A stretch of DNA of 17,622 nucleotides. Origin: JAFGGG01 sp964638895. GTDB taxonomy: Bacteria > Spirochaetota > Spirochaetia > SZUA-6 > RPPD01. Both the position numbers and the translations under genes were made by a program. The notes under the pieces were generated by a model. The model worked only from the letters and a program-made list of their open reading frames with translations. It was not told where the DNA came from and did not search any database. The stretch covers positions 1-17,622 of the forward strand of contig CAZWYY010000068.1 of the NCBI GenBank assembly GCA_964638895.1. Reading direction: 5' to 3'. Below, one piece after another: positions 1-7,396 of the stretch. Each line of letters opens with the position of its first letter. Position 1 is the stretch's first letter.

Positions 1-677
1 CATATAAATCACGCAAGAATCTGGAGATGCCGCAGGGTTACGCCGGCGTATTCGTAGACATCAACCAAAATAATCGCCATGTGGTGGACAATATCTTCCT
101 TAAACTGGCGGAGATCTCAATACTCAAGCAAAAAAACTCCATCAGGAAAATAAATCGCGTCAGGAAATATATCGAAATTCTGTGCCGGGCCATTCACGGG
201 CTGCCTGATTACCCGGAGGTGAATGAATCCTTTGTGCAGGACCTCATCTTTTTCGCGCCCATGCATGACATCGGGAAGATCGGCATACCGGACGATATTC
301 TGAACAAGGAACGCAAACTCGAGGACTGGGAATGGCAGCTTGTAAAAGAACATACCATAAACGGCGCATATATCCTAAGCGCCTATCCCAACCCCGTCGG
401 TAAGCAGATCGCCCTGCAGCATCATGAAAAATGGGACGGCACGGGGTACCCCTACGGGCTTTCGGGCACCATGATCGCCTTAAGCGCCCGCATCACCGCC
501 ATCTGCATTACCTATGACGCCATCATGAGTAAGCGTACCTACAGGGACGCCAACACCCACGAAGAGGCCATGAAAATCATTACCGGGGAAAAAGGCAGGT
601 ATTTCGAGCCCCTGCTGGTGGACAAGTTTATGGAAATGGAACCGCAGATCAAACAGGTTTCCTTTGAGATCGACTAG
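1..677 (+). CDS. HD-GYP domain protein, C-terminal part (5' end outside window)
   Basis: The frame is open from the left edge (first full codon at 3), so the gene starts outside the window and the Met at 27 is probably internal. Counting from that Met, the HD-GYP signature runs from about residue 40: HDIGKIGIP (His80-Asp81), KEH at 109, HHEKWDGTGYP (His132-His133) and YDAIMSKRTYR (Asp164). These are the metal ligands and the GYP loop of cyclic-di-GMP phosphodiesterases, which hydrolyse c-di-GMP in the cytoplasm. The missing N-terminal part is probably a receiver or other sensor domain, but none of it is visible. Oddity: the first ligand position, usually HxxRV, reads KINRV (Lys41, codon 147-149), so one metal ligand is absent. 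It converges with uvrC across 24 bases, with no convincing terminator. Family assignment is firm; catalytic activity is not. Confidence 0.9.
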   Translation, partial: YKSRKNLEMPQGYAGVFVDINQNNRHVVDNIFLKLAEISILKQKNSIRKINRVRKYIEILCRAIHGLPDYPEVNESFVQDLIFFAPMHDIGKIGIPDDILNKERKLEDWEWQLVKEHTINGAYILSAYPNPVGKQIALQHHEKWDGTGYPYGLSGTMIALSARITAICITYDAIMSKRTYRDANTHEEAMKIITGEKGRYFEPLLVDKFMEMEPQIKQVSFEID

Positions 678-701
678 TACGAATGTAACATTATTCCTTT
701 T

Positions 702-2507
702 TTATTCTTCAGGCTGACGCCGATTTGCCGCTTCAGCCTTTAATCCCTTGAGCAACTCCTCGGCCCTGTCTTTGCTGATGCGCGCCACCCGCGCCAACTC
801 CTCCGATGCCGCTCTTTCAATCGCCTCCAGCGAGCCGAAGGCCGTAAGCAGCACCCTGGACTTGATACGGCCGATTCCCGCGAACCTTTCCAGGACCGAA
901 AGCGAGGCCCGCTTGCGCCGCAGCTTCTTGTGGAAGGTTGTGGCAAAGCGGTGGGATTCGTCACGCACGGCCTGGAGCAGCTTCAGGGCCAGGGAATCCC
1001 TGCTCAACACAAGCGCCTCATCGCGTCCCGGCAGGAAAAGCTCCTCATGCCGCTTTGCCAGGCCGGCCACGGAAACGCCCTCCATGCCGAGCGTATCAAT
1101 AACCGAAAGCGCGGCGTTAAGCTGGCCCCGGCCGCCGTCGATTAGGATAAGATCCGGAGGCGAAAACTCCTCATTGAGTACGCGTGTATACCTTCTGGCC
1201 ACAACCTCCCGCATGGCCTCGTAATCGTCAACCGCCCCTTTCAGTGTTTTGATTTTGAATTTTCTATATAAAGATTTTTCGGGGCGGCCGTTAACAAAAC
1301 ACACCATTGACGCGGTGGTGTCCGATCCCCCCAGGTGCGCGATGTCGAACCCCTCAATACGGATGGGCAGCTCGGGCAGATCCAGGGCGATTTTCAGCTC
1401 CACAAGCGAATCCAGGGAGGTGATGCGCAGATCCTGCTCCGCGTTCACCTCGGCCAGTTTTATCATCTGCCGGTGTTTCCCCCGCCTGGGAACGGCCACC
1501 TGCACTCCCCGCGGCAGGCGCCCCGTAAGAGCCTGTACCAGCTCATCACCGGCAAACCCCGGGAAAAACACGGCCTGCGGCGGTTTGGAACCGTCGGTTA
1601 TATGAGAGTAATACTGGAGCACAAACTGGGAAAATGCCTCTTCCTGAGTGGAGAACACCTGGGTCTTAAACACCTCTTTGCCCACGACCCGGCCGCCCCG
1701 TACTTTCAGCACCACAAAACTGGCGAACTTATCCTTGAGCGCCATGCCCACGTAGTCGCTTACGGCCCCCCGGTTAAGGGCAAGCTTTTGCAGCTCGGAA
1801 ATGTGGCGTACGGCATGAAGCTGATCCCTATAATGCGCCGCCTTCTCAAAATGCAGCTCCCGGGCCGCCTGTTTCATATTTTGGGAAAGTTCCTTCTGCA
1901 ACCACCTGGAATCGCCCCTTAAAAGCTTTTTTATTTTCTCTACTATCTGCGCGTAATCCTCCGCCGATATCCTGCCCGCGCAGGGGGCGCTGCATCTCCC
2001 GATATGGTAATAAATGCACGGGTGCGCCCTTTTTTTCAGCGGCCCGCGGCACTTACGCAGCGGAAAGAGTTTTTCGATCAATGCCAGGTAGGTGTCGATC
2101 TCCTCGACATTGGGAAAGGGGCCGAAATAGGTTGAGCCGTCCAACACCAGGCGCCGTGTACGGAAAATACGCGGGTATTTTTCCGCGGTAATCCTGATAA
2201 CAGGGTAGGTTTTCCCATCCTTCAGGTTGATATTGTATTTGGGCTGGTATTTTTTAATTAAATCATTTTCTGTAATCAGGGCCTGCATCTCGCTGCCGGT
2301 GATGATCACCTCGATATCCGCTATTTTTGTTACCAGAACCTCGGTCTTCAGATCCTTGTCCCCGGAAAAATAGGACACAACCCTTTTCTTAAGCTCCTTG
2401 GCCTTGCCCACATAAATAATATGCTGCGTGTCGTCCTTCATCAGGTACACGCCCGGCTTGTTGGGAAACTGACTGATTTTACTTACCAGGTACGCTTTAT
2501 CAGACAT
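702..2507 (-). CDS. uvrC: UvrC, excinuclease ABC subunit C
   Basis: This 601-residue protein has the full UvrC plan. An N-terminal GIY-YIG nuclease (about 15-95, with GVY and YVGKAK) makes the 3' incision. Four cysteines (153, 164, 172, 176) match the family's iron-sulfur cluster positions. A UVR motif that contacts UvrB lies at about 204-238. The RNase H-like nuclease has Asp388 (EGFDIAH), Asp457 (LILIDGGRGQL) and His519 (DESHRFA), and a helix-hairpin-helix region at about 538-592 binds DNA. UvrC cuts both sides of a lesion in nucleotide excision repair with UvrA and UvrB, neither of which is nearby. The length is typical. The ATG at 2505-2507 is the natural start, but only a weak ribosome binding site precedes it. 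A perfect -10 hexamer (TATAAT, 2522-2527) lies 14 bases upstream, implying a very short leader. Confidence 0.97.
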   Translation of the reverse strand: MSDKAYLVSKISQFPNKPGVYLMKDDTQHIIYVGKAKELKKRVVSYFSGDKDLKTEVLVTKIADIEVIITGSEMQALITENDLIKKYQPKYNINLKDGKTYPVIRITAEKYPRIFRTRRLVLDGSTYFGPFPNVEEIDTYLALIEKLFPLRKCRGPLKKRAHPCIYYHIGRCSAPCAGRISAEDYAQIVEKIKKLLRGDSRWLQKELSQNMKQAARELHFEKAAHYRDQLHAVRHISELQKLALNRGAVSDYVGMALKDKFASFVVLKVRGGRVVGKEVFKTQVFSTQEEAFSQFVLQYYSHITDGSKPPQAVFFPGFAGDELVQALTGRLPRGVQVAVPRRGKHRQMIKLAEVNAEQDLRITSLDSLVELKIALDLPELPIRIEGFDIAHLGGSDTTASMVCFVNGRPEKSLYRKFKIKTLKGAVDDYEAMREVVARRYTRVLNEEFSPPDLILIDGGRGQLNAALSVIDTLGMEGVSVAGLAKRHEELFLPGRDEALVLSRDSLALKLLQAVRDESHRFATTFHKKLRRKRASLSVLERFAGIGRIKSRVLLTAFGSLEAIERAASEELARVARISKDRAEELLKGLKAEAANRRQPEE

Positions 2508-2521
2508 ACATCTATATACCT

Positions 2522-2527
2522 ATTATA
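2522..2527 (-). promoter_or_regulatory. -10 element of the uvrC promoter
   Basis: On the minus strand the hexamer is TATAAT, 14 bases before the uvrC ATG, so transcription would begin about 7 bases before the start codon. No good -35 was found at 16-18 bp. It lies just beyond the stop of the upstream M23 gene (2539), so uvrC may also be reached by read-through from it. Confidence 0.4.
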
Positions 2528-2538
2528 ATATACACATA

Positions 2539-3201
2539 TTACGGCAACATGGGTGTGAGCATCTCCCCCCTTTTCCAGGCGTCAAGGTAAGGTCCGGGCC
2601 AGACCTGGCCGCGCCTGGCCTTCCAGTCCTCCGCTGAGGTGAATTTGGATATGCCGAAATGCAGGTGGGGGGGCGTATAGCGGGCGTCCCCGGATTTGCC
2701 CACATACCCGATTATCTGGCCCCCTTTCAGACGCATACCCGCCGCCATACCGGGAATAAGGCGTGAAAAATGCGCAAAGTAATATCGAACATTGTCGTCT
2801 CCCCGCAGGGCCAGGGCCAGCCCTCCTCGCGTGGCCGGATCATCTCTGTAAAGATCCCAAGTGTCCTCTGTGGAGATCCATTCTATAACGCCGTCCGTAA
2901 CCGCGACGACCGGTATGCCGAAGGGCGCAAAGATGTCGGCCGCCGGGTAATCATGATGATCCCCCTTCCCATAGGCCTTATAATTACAGTACTCCGGGGG
3001 CTGAACGGGAAAATAATAGATATGCCCGATTTCGTTATCCGGGTTTGGTCCACTGGGCAGGGCCGCCACCTGTCTGCCCTGGGCCATATCGCGCGCGCAA
3101 TAGTTGTAGCCGATTATGTAAAAGGTATATGCCAGTAAACAAACCAAAAAAAGGCAAAGGATGCTTCCCAACAACACAACCACCACATAGACTCGTTTGA
3201 T
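2539..3201 (-). CDS. Membrane-anchored M23 (LytM-type) metallopeptidase, probable ATC start
   Basis: An N-terminal hydrophobic anchor (first ~30 residues) is followed by an M23 peptidase domain. Zinc-site residues are visible as HHDYPAADIFAPFG (His and Asp of the first motif), YFAHF, and PHLHFGIS with the HxH pair. M23 enzymes cleave peptide cross-links of peptidoglycan; this one would act in the periplasm. Start choice is the oddity. The first standard codon is GTG at 3184-3186, but it lies 21 bases from the only ribosome binding site (AAGGAG, 3208-3213). An ATC at 3199-3201 sits exactly 6 bases from that site and gives MKRVYVVVVLLG, a natural positively charged anchor start. A strong promoter (TTGACA, 17 bp, TATTAA) lies just upstream, with a predicted ~25-base leader. 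I therefore place the start at 3201 (220 codons); with GTG the protein has 215 residues. The family call is strong and the start moderate. Confidence 0.85.
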   Translation of the reverse strand: MKRVYVVVVLLGSILCLFLVCLLAYTFYIIGYNYCARDMAQGRQVAALPSGPNPDNEIGHIYYFPVQPPEYCNYKAYGKGDHHDYPAADIFAPFGIPVVAVTDGVIEWISTEDTWDLYRDDPATRGGLALALRGDDNVRYYFAHFSRLIPGMAAGMRLKGGQIIGYVGKSGDARYTPPHLHFGISKFTSAEDWKARRGQVWPGPYLDAWKRGEMLTPMLP

Positions 3202-3213
3202 ATTCGGCTCCTT
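3199..3213 (-). promoter_or_regulatory. Ribosome binding site that implies a non-canonical ATC start
   Basis: On the minus strand this reads AAGGAG, CCGAAT, then ATC: a perfect Shine-Dalgarno sequence with ideal 6-base spacing to an ATC codon in frame with the M23 peptidase. The next in-frame start (GTG at 3184-3186) is 21 bases away, too far for this site. No ATG, GTG or TTG lies at the expected distance. Confidence 0.6.
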
Positions 3214-3232
3214 ACGGCGGATATACCCTTTA

Positions 3233-3261
3233 TTAATAGGGTGTTAAACCGTGCCTGTCAA
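3233..3261 (-). promoter_or_regulatory. Sigma70-type promoter of the M23 peptidase gene
   Basis: On the minus strand, TTGACA (3256-3261) is followed by a 17-bp spacer and TATTAA (3233-3238). This is a consensus -35 and a 4-of-6 -10 at optimal spacing. Transcription would begin near 3226, giving a leader of about 25 bases that contains the AAGGAG at 3208-3213. It is divergent from the murA promoter. Confidence 0.65.
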
Positions 3262-3288
3262 GCTTACCGGCAAAGGCGCTAAAACCAA

Positions 3289-3315
3289 TTGACAAAGCGG
3301 GGCAATGCTATTAAT
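3289..3315 (+). promoter_or_regulatory. Candidate murA promoter
   Basis: TTGACA at 3289-3294 is a consensus -35. The best -10 is within TATTAAT (3309-3315), spaced only 14-15 bp, which is short. Transcription would begin around 3322-3326, right at the ATG ACC ATG start region, so the mRNA may be leaderless. No ribosome binding site is visible before either ATG. Confidence 0.4.
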
Positions 3316-3327
3316 GTTGCCATGACC

Positions 3328-4608
3328 ATGCAGAAGTACATAATAGAAGGGAACTACCCGCTCAAAGGAAACATAAAGGCCAGCGGCAACAAAAACGCTG
3401 CTCTGCCCTGTCTGGCCGCGGTACTGCTTACCTCGGAGCCGGTGGTGCTGAAGAACCTGCCCGAGATTGAGGACGTGTTTGTGATGCTCGATATCCTGAA
3501 GCAGCTTGGGGCAAGCGTACAAAAACTCAAAGAGAATGAATATAAGATAACGGTAACGGATATTACGGGAGAGGAGATCCCGGCCGAGGAGGCCAGAAAA
3601 ATAAGGGCCTCAATCCTGTTTGCCGGACCCATGCTCGCCCGTATGGGCAAGGTGATCCTGCCCCCTCCCGGTGGAGACATCATCGGACGCAGGCGGCTTG
3701 ACTCCCACTTCCTGGCCCTGAAAGATCTGGGGGCCCAAGTAAGCATAGACGGGTTTTTTATCCTGCAGGCCAACAAGCTTGTGGGCCGGGATATTTTTCT
3801 GGATGAGTCCTCAGTAACCGCCACGGAAAACACCGTGATGGCGGCGGTACTTGCCGAGGGAAATACCGTCATTCGCAACGCGGCTTCCGAGCCGCACGTA
3901 CAGGACTTGTGCAAAATGCTCAATGCCATGGGCGCCGGGATAAGCGGTATCGGCTCGAATATTCTGCACATTCAGGGTGTAAAAAAGCTCGGCGGTACCG
4001 AGTTCAAAATAAGCACGGACTACATGGAGGTCGGTTCCTTTATCGGCCTGGCCGCGGTAACCCGTAGTGAGATTGAAATCCACGACGCCTCACCGGAAAA
4101 CCTGCGCATGACCAAAATTGCCTTCGGCAAATTGGGCATCTTCTGGGAGACCGACGGCTCGGCAATCCGCATTCCCGCGGGCCAGGACCTGAAGGTCAGC
4201 CCGGACATGGGGGGTATGATCCCCAAGATCGACGACGCGCCCTGGCCGGGGTTTCCCCCCGACCTGATCAGTATCGCGGTGGTGGTGGCCACCCAGGTAA
4301 GGGGAACAATACTGATCCATGAAAAGATGTTTGAATCACGCATGTTTTTTGTGGACAAACTTATCGGCATGGGCGCCCACATTATCCTGTGCGATCCTCA
4401 CCGCGCCGTAGTCTGCGGCCCCACGCGGCTTTCGGGCTCCGAGCTTGTTTCGCCGGATGTGCGCGCCGGTATGGCCATGGTAATCGCCGCGCTCTGTGCC
4501 GAGGGCAGGAGCACCATCCATAACGTCTACCAGATTGAACGGGGATATGAAAAACTCTCCGAAAGATTAAAACAACTGGGGGCCCGGATAAAAACAATAA
4601 AGGACTAG
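3328..4608 (+). CDS. murA: UDP-N-acetylglucosamine 1-carboxyvinyltransferase (MurA), Asp-type active site
   Basis: MurA transfers enolpyruvate from PEP to UDP-GlcNAc, the first committed step of peptidoglycan synthesis, in the cytoplasm. The 426-residue length is usual. Landmarks are SGNKNAALP (Lys22), the catalytic loop GGDIIGRRRLD, PGFPPDL (Asp312, equivalent to the essential Asp305 of E. coli) and ERGYEKL (Arg405, equivalent to Arg397). The loop residue that is Cys115 in E. coli is Asp117 here (codon 3676-3678, GAC). This natural variant is known from Mycobacterium, Chlamydia and Borrelia and prevents the covalent attack of fosfomycin. I chose the ATG at 3328 because MQKYIIEG aligns with the family's usual N-terminus. 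The ATG at 3322 is possible. An in-frame TTG at 3289 is part of the putative -35 box and is unlikely. The stop overlaps that of the convergent gene in CTAG. Confidence 0.96.
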   Translation: MQKYIIEGNYPLKGNIKASGNKNAALPCLAAVLLTSEPVVLKNLPEIEDVFVMLDILKQLGASVQKLKENEYKITVTDITGEEIPAEEARKIRASILFAGPMLARMGKVILPPPGGDIIGRRRLDSHFLALKDLGAQVSIDGFFILQANKLVGRDIFLDESSVTATENTVMAAVLAEGNTVIRNAASEPHVQDLCKMLNAMGAGISGIGSNILHIQGVKKLGGTEFKISTDYMEVGSFIGLAAVTRSEIEIHDASPENLRMTKIAFGKLGIFWETDGSAIRIPAGQDLKVSPDMGGMIPKIDDAPWPGFPPDLISIAVVVATQVRGTILIHEKMFESRMFFVDKLIGMGAHIILCDPHRAVVCGPTRLSGSELVSPDVRAGMAMVIAALCAEGRSTIHNVYQIERGYEKLSERLKQLGARIKTIKD

Positions 4609-6329
4609 GCGCTTCTTGCCTTATACAGCTTTCTTGTTATATTGAAAAACAGCAGGGCCATCACCAGCATGGTGGCCGCCAGGAGGATCAGCACGGTAAA
4701 CACGCTGCCCACGGAGAAATAAACAAACCCGATACATATGTCATACAGATACATCACCAAGTTTACCACAAACAGTACAATAAAGGGGATAATGGGGATA
4801 AACAGGTAAAGCACGCCGGGAGGCCCGGTTACATAGTCCACACCCTGGCCTATGGCTATCCTGGCGCACACCAGAGAGAAAATCAGCAGCAGCAAGGGAA
4901 CCGACAGTTTTAAAATGATCTCGAGGAAAAGCACCCGCTGGTTGTTCATATAGTCCCCGGTAATGTCCATGGATTTTAGAAGCTGCCAGATGCTCATATT
5001 ATGCAGTTCACCGGGCGACAACCGGTAGTATGGGAAATCGAGAGGGCTTATATACAATTTTATGCCCTTTTGTTTATCTACCGGCGGGACCCCGCTAAAG
5101 AACCGGGGTGGTACGGCCTCCGACGGCGCATCACGGCCCATACCATTGATGTTGATATAATTATCAATGAGTTTTCCGTACGGAGCAACATAATGGTATA
5201 GCATCCCGCCCCGGTTAAGAAAACCGAGCACCTCCACATTCTTAAAAAACGTCCCATTGGCCGCGGAAACCACCCTGTCGATCGAAACGATCTCTCTTGT
5301 GCTTTCATCCTTGACATTGAAAAAAACAAGATAGTTCAATCCCGGTACGGGCAGGGACACAACAAGTTCGGCCTCGTCGGTGAAAAAAGAGATGGCCGGC
5401 AGCTTTTGCATTGTTTCTTCCAGGTAGTATTGTAGATAGGAATCATGCGGATACTGTTTCTCCAGGGCCTTGAAAATATAATACGCGGCCGGGTAATCCC
5501 CACGCAGGAAGGCTGTAAAGCCCCTGCGTTTCTCACTGATTAGATACCGTGTTTTTTCAATCGATGGATTAAGCTTATTCTCCGAAATCTCTTCCCAGGC
5601 GATGTCGGAGATCCACATGGCCCTGGAGTTTCTGCTGTCAAGGGCCAGAACACCCCCGGCGTAGTTATACGCGCCGGTGTAATCCTTGGCCGCAAGCGCG
5701 TCCTCGGCTTTTTTCAGCAGGGACTCTACGTTCTCCCCGCTGTAAAGCCCGCTCCGCGTGCCCCCGGTTTTTTGCTGCTCATAGGCCTGCAGCTCTTCCG
5801 AGGAAAGATTCTTCATGATCTGTGATCTGCGGTTGATCTTAGCCGGGTTGTTTGAATCCAGTGAAAGCGACATGTCGATATAAATCAATGCGGTCTTATA
5901 GTCCCCCGTCGCCTCCTTTTGCTCCGCTCCCTTGTAAAGCTCGGCGGACCAACTGCTTCGGGTACGCAGTTCCTTTACGTAGGAGTTAAGCAGCGGAAAC
6001 ACGGTTTCATAAATAAAAATATATAAGCCCGTTATTATAATAAGGGTAAGAACAAGCGTGGACATGAATTTAAGCAGGGCCTTGCGCTGGAAACCCATCG
6101 CCCTTCTGGCGAATAAGGAAAACGCGATAAGCATACCCGAACAATGTATGGCCAGGAAATAGATGATAAACCGGCGCAGGGAATCGGCCCAAATATAGTT
6201 CCAGAAGCTTGCTTCAAGCACCAGGTTTTTGTCAACGGAAAAAATCAGCCAGACGAAAATAAACGCAAAACAGAGCAGATAAATACCGATCAATACCGGA
6301 AACGGTGTGGTTGAATTTATTCTATACAC
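4605..6329 (-). CDS. LptF/LptG-like permease with a TPR-like insertion
   Basis: This 574-residue protein has three N-terminal membrane helices (about 11-31, 51-73, 89-109), a large soluble part and three C-terminal helices (about 467-490, 505-528, 540-563). That 3+3 plan, and the stretch around 445-490 (MSIWQLLKSM, then LEIILKLSVPLLLLIFSL), resemble the LptF/LptG family, which extracts lipopolysaccharide-type lipids from the inner membrane with the LptB ATPase. Residues about 310-440 look beta-rich, like the family's periplasmic jellyroll. The unusual part is about 130-310: three TPR-like helical repeats (near GDYKTALIYIDMSLSLD, KDYTGAYNYAGGVLALD and GDYPAAYYIFKALE), not normal for LptF/G. 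It starts with GTG (6327-6329) behind a GGAAAGG-type ribosome site and overlaps the previous gene by 8 bases, so the two are probably translationally coupled. Membrane topology is firm; family is inference. Confidence 0.5.
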   Translation of the reverse strand: MYRINSTTPFPVLIGIYLLCFAFIFVWLIFSVDKNLVLEASFWNYIWADSLRRFIIYFLAIHCSGMLIAFSLFARRAMGFQRKALLKFMSTLVLTLIIITGLYIFIYETVFPLLNSYVKELRTRSSWSAELYKGAEQKEATGDYKTALIYIDMSLSLDSNNPAKINRRSQIMKNLSSEELQAYEQQKTGGTRSGLYSGENVESLLKKAEDALAAKDYTGAYNYAGGVLALDSRNSRAMWISDIAWEEISENKLNPSIEKTRYLISEKRRGFTAFLRGDYPAAYYIFKALEKQYPHDSYLQYYLEETMQKLPAISFFTDEAELVVSLPVPGLNYLVFFNVKDESTREIVSIDRVVSAANGTFFKNVEVLGFLNRGGMLYHYVAPYGKLIDNYININGMGRDAPSEAVPPRFFSGVPPVDKQKGIKLYISPLDFPYYRLSPGELHNMSIWQLLKSMDITGDYMNNQRVLFLEIILKLSVPLLLLIFSLVCARIAIGQGVDYVTGPPGVLYLFIPIIPFIVLFVVNLVMYLYDICIGFVYFSVGSVFTVLILLAATMLVMALLFFNITRKLYKARSA

Positions 6330-7332
6330 GGGAGCCTTTCCTTCCCACGCCGGCTCGGGGCAGAAGCAGAAAATCCAGCAGGAAAAAGGTGCCCCCTAAG
6401 ATCAGCATGACAATACTCGGCGCCAGGTTAAGCATCGGGCTTGCGCCTATAATCTTTTTCAATTCCGGAATCATGGTATACATCACAAAATTATTAAATA
6501 TGAAAATAAGGAATACGACAAACAGGTACAGAAACGCATTAAACAACGCCCAACGGGAAAGCCTCATAAAAAACCCGGCCGCAAGTATTAAAAACAGCAG
6601 TGAGAGGGAGAACAGGTAAAACTCCGCCCGTCCCCTGAGGTAGAGTTCGTCAAGAACCGACTTTAATTTTTCGTAGTGTGAGATAAGCAGGCCGATTACC
6701 CCGTCCGCCGCAAACACGGATGATACGGGGGCCTGGGGCTTGAAACTAAAGCGCGCCTGTACCGGTAATCCGGCCGCAAGGTTCAGTTCACCGGGCGCTG
6801 CCGACAAACTCCCTGAGTTATAGATAACCATATCAGGCGCATCCGGACTGTTTTTAATGAGGACAACGGTACGCACCGCATCTCCCTCGCGTGTCTCAAA
6901 GTACAGGGTGGCGTCCTGAAAGCGCAACAGCTTCTGCGGGGCGGCGGTATTTTCGCGTTCCGGAATGCTTGTAACGGCCGGTGCCGTACGCCGGGCAAAG
7001 TTATCGTTTATAAAGGAGTAGCCGGTCAGAAAAAGAACGAAGCAGCAGGCAAGTATAAGAATGAAAGAAACGAATCTGATTCCGGGTTTTCTCTGCAGCC
7101 TGATAAGAATAAAAAAATTCGTTAAAAAAACGGCAAGTAAAAACATTACCGTAATTGCGTGCGGCAGCAGGGAGGATATAAGCTCTTCATTTAACGCTGG
7201 CAGCAGGGACGCCTCCACACCGATGGTGTGTATAATATTAAAAACGCACAGAACAAACAGTACGGAGACAAACACCAGGGCGTAGATAAAGGGAAACAGG
7301 ATCGTATCCTTCACTGTATGAGATATTAACAT
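6322..7332 (-). CDS. LptF/LptG-like permease, partner of the next gene
   Basis: This 336-residue membrane protein also has three N-terminal helices (about 11-33, 56-78, 88-107), a ~130-residue periplasmic-type domain and three C-terminal helices (about 236-257, 262-284, 300-322). The last segment, with IPELKKIIGASPMLNLAPS between the final two helices, fits the conserved end of LptF/LptG proteins, which are about 360 residues long. Its position directly before another protein of the same plan, overlapping by 8 bases, matches the usual lptF-lptG pairing. Together they would form the membrane half of a lipid-export ABC transporter; no ATPase gene is in the window. The ATG at 7330-7332 has no obvious ribosome binding site. 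A downstream GTG (in VKDTILFPF) is an alternative start. Similarity to LptF/G is judged by eye and is divergent. Confidence 0.5.
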   Translation of the reverse strand: MLISHTVKDTILFPFIYALVFVSVLFVLCVFNIIHTIGVEASLLPALNEELISSLLPHAITVMFLLAVFLTNFFILIRLQRKPGIRFVSFILILACCFVLFLTGYSFINDNFARRTAPAVTSIPERENTAAPQKLLRFQDATLYFETREGDAVRTVVLIKNSPDAPDMVIYNSGSLSAAPGELNLAAGLPVQARFSFKPQAPVSSVFAADGVIGLLISHYEKLKSVLDELYLRGRAEFYLFSLSLLFLILAAGFFMRLSRWALFNAFLYLFVVFLIFIFNNFVMYTMIPELKKIIGASPMLNLAPSIVMLILGGTFFLLDFLLLPRAGVGRKGSRV

Positions 7333-7396
7333 GTGATATACGCGATTTCAAGTTAAAATTTATGGGTTTACTTTCTTATCGGTTTATTATATTCTA

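Noticed and set aside
678..701. Possible terminator between the HD-GYP gene and uvrC (GAAT...ATTC then a T-run)
   Set aside because: The stem is only 4 bp and AT-rich, too weak to call.
1335..1922. Open 195-codon frame antisense to uvrC
   Set aside because: uvrC is full length with all catalytic residues; the antisense frame shows no domain and no ribosome site.
3289..3327. In-frame TTG start giving MurA 13 extra residues
   Set aside because: The TTG is the first half of a consensus TTGACA box, has no ribosome site, and the extra residues do not match the MurA N-terminus.
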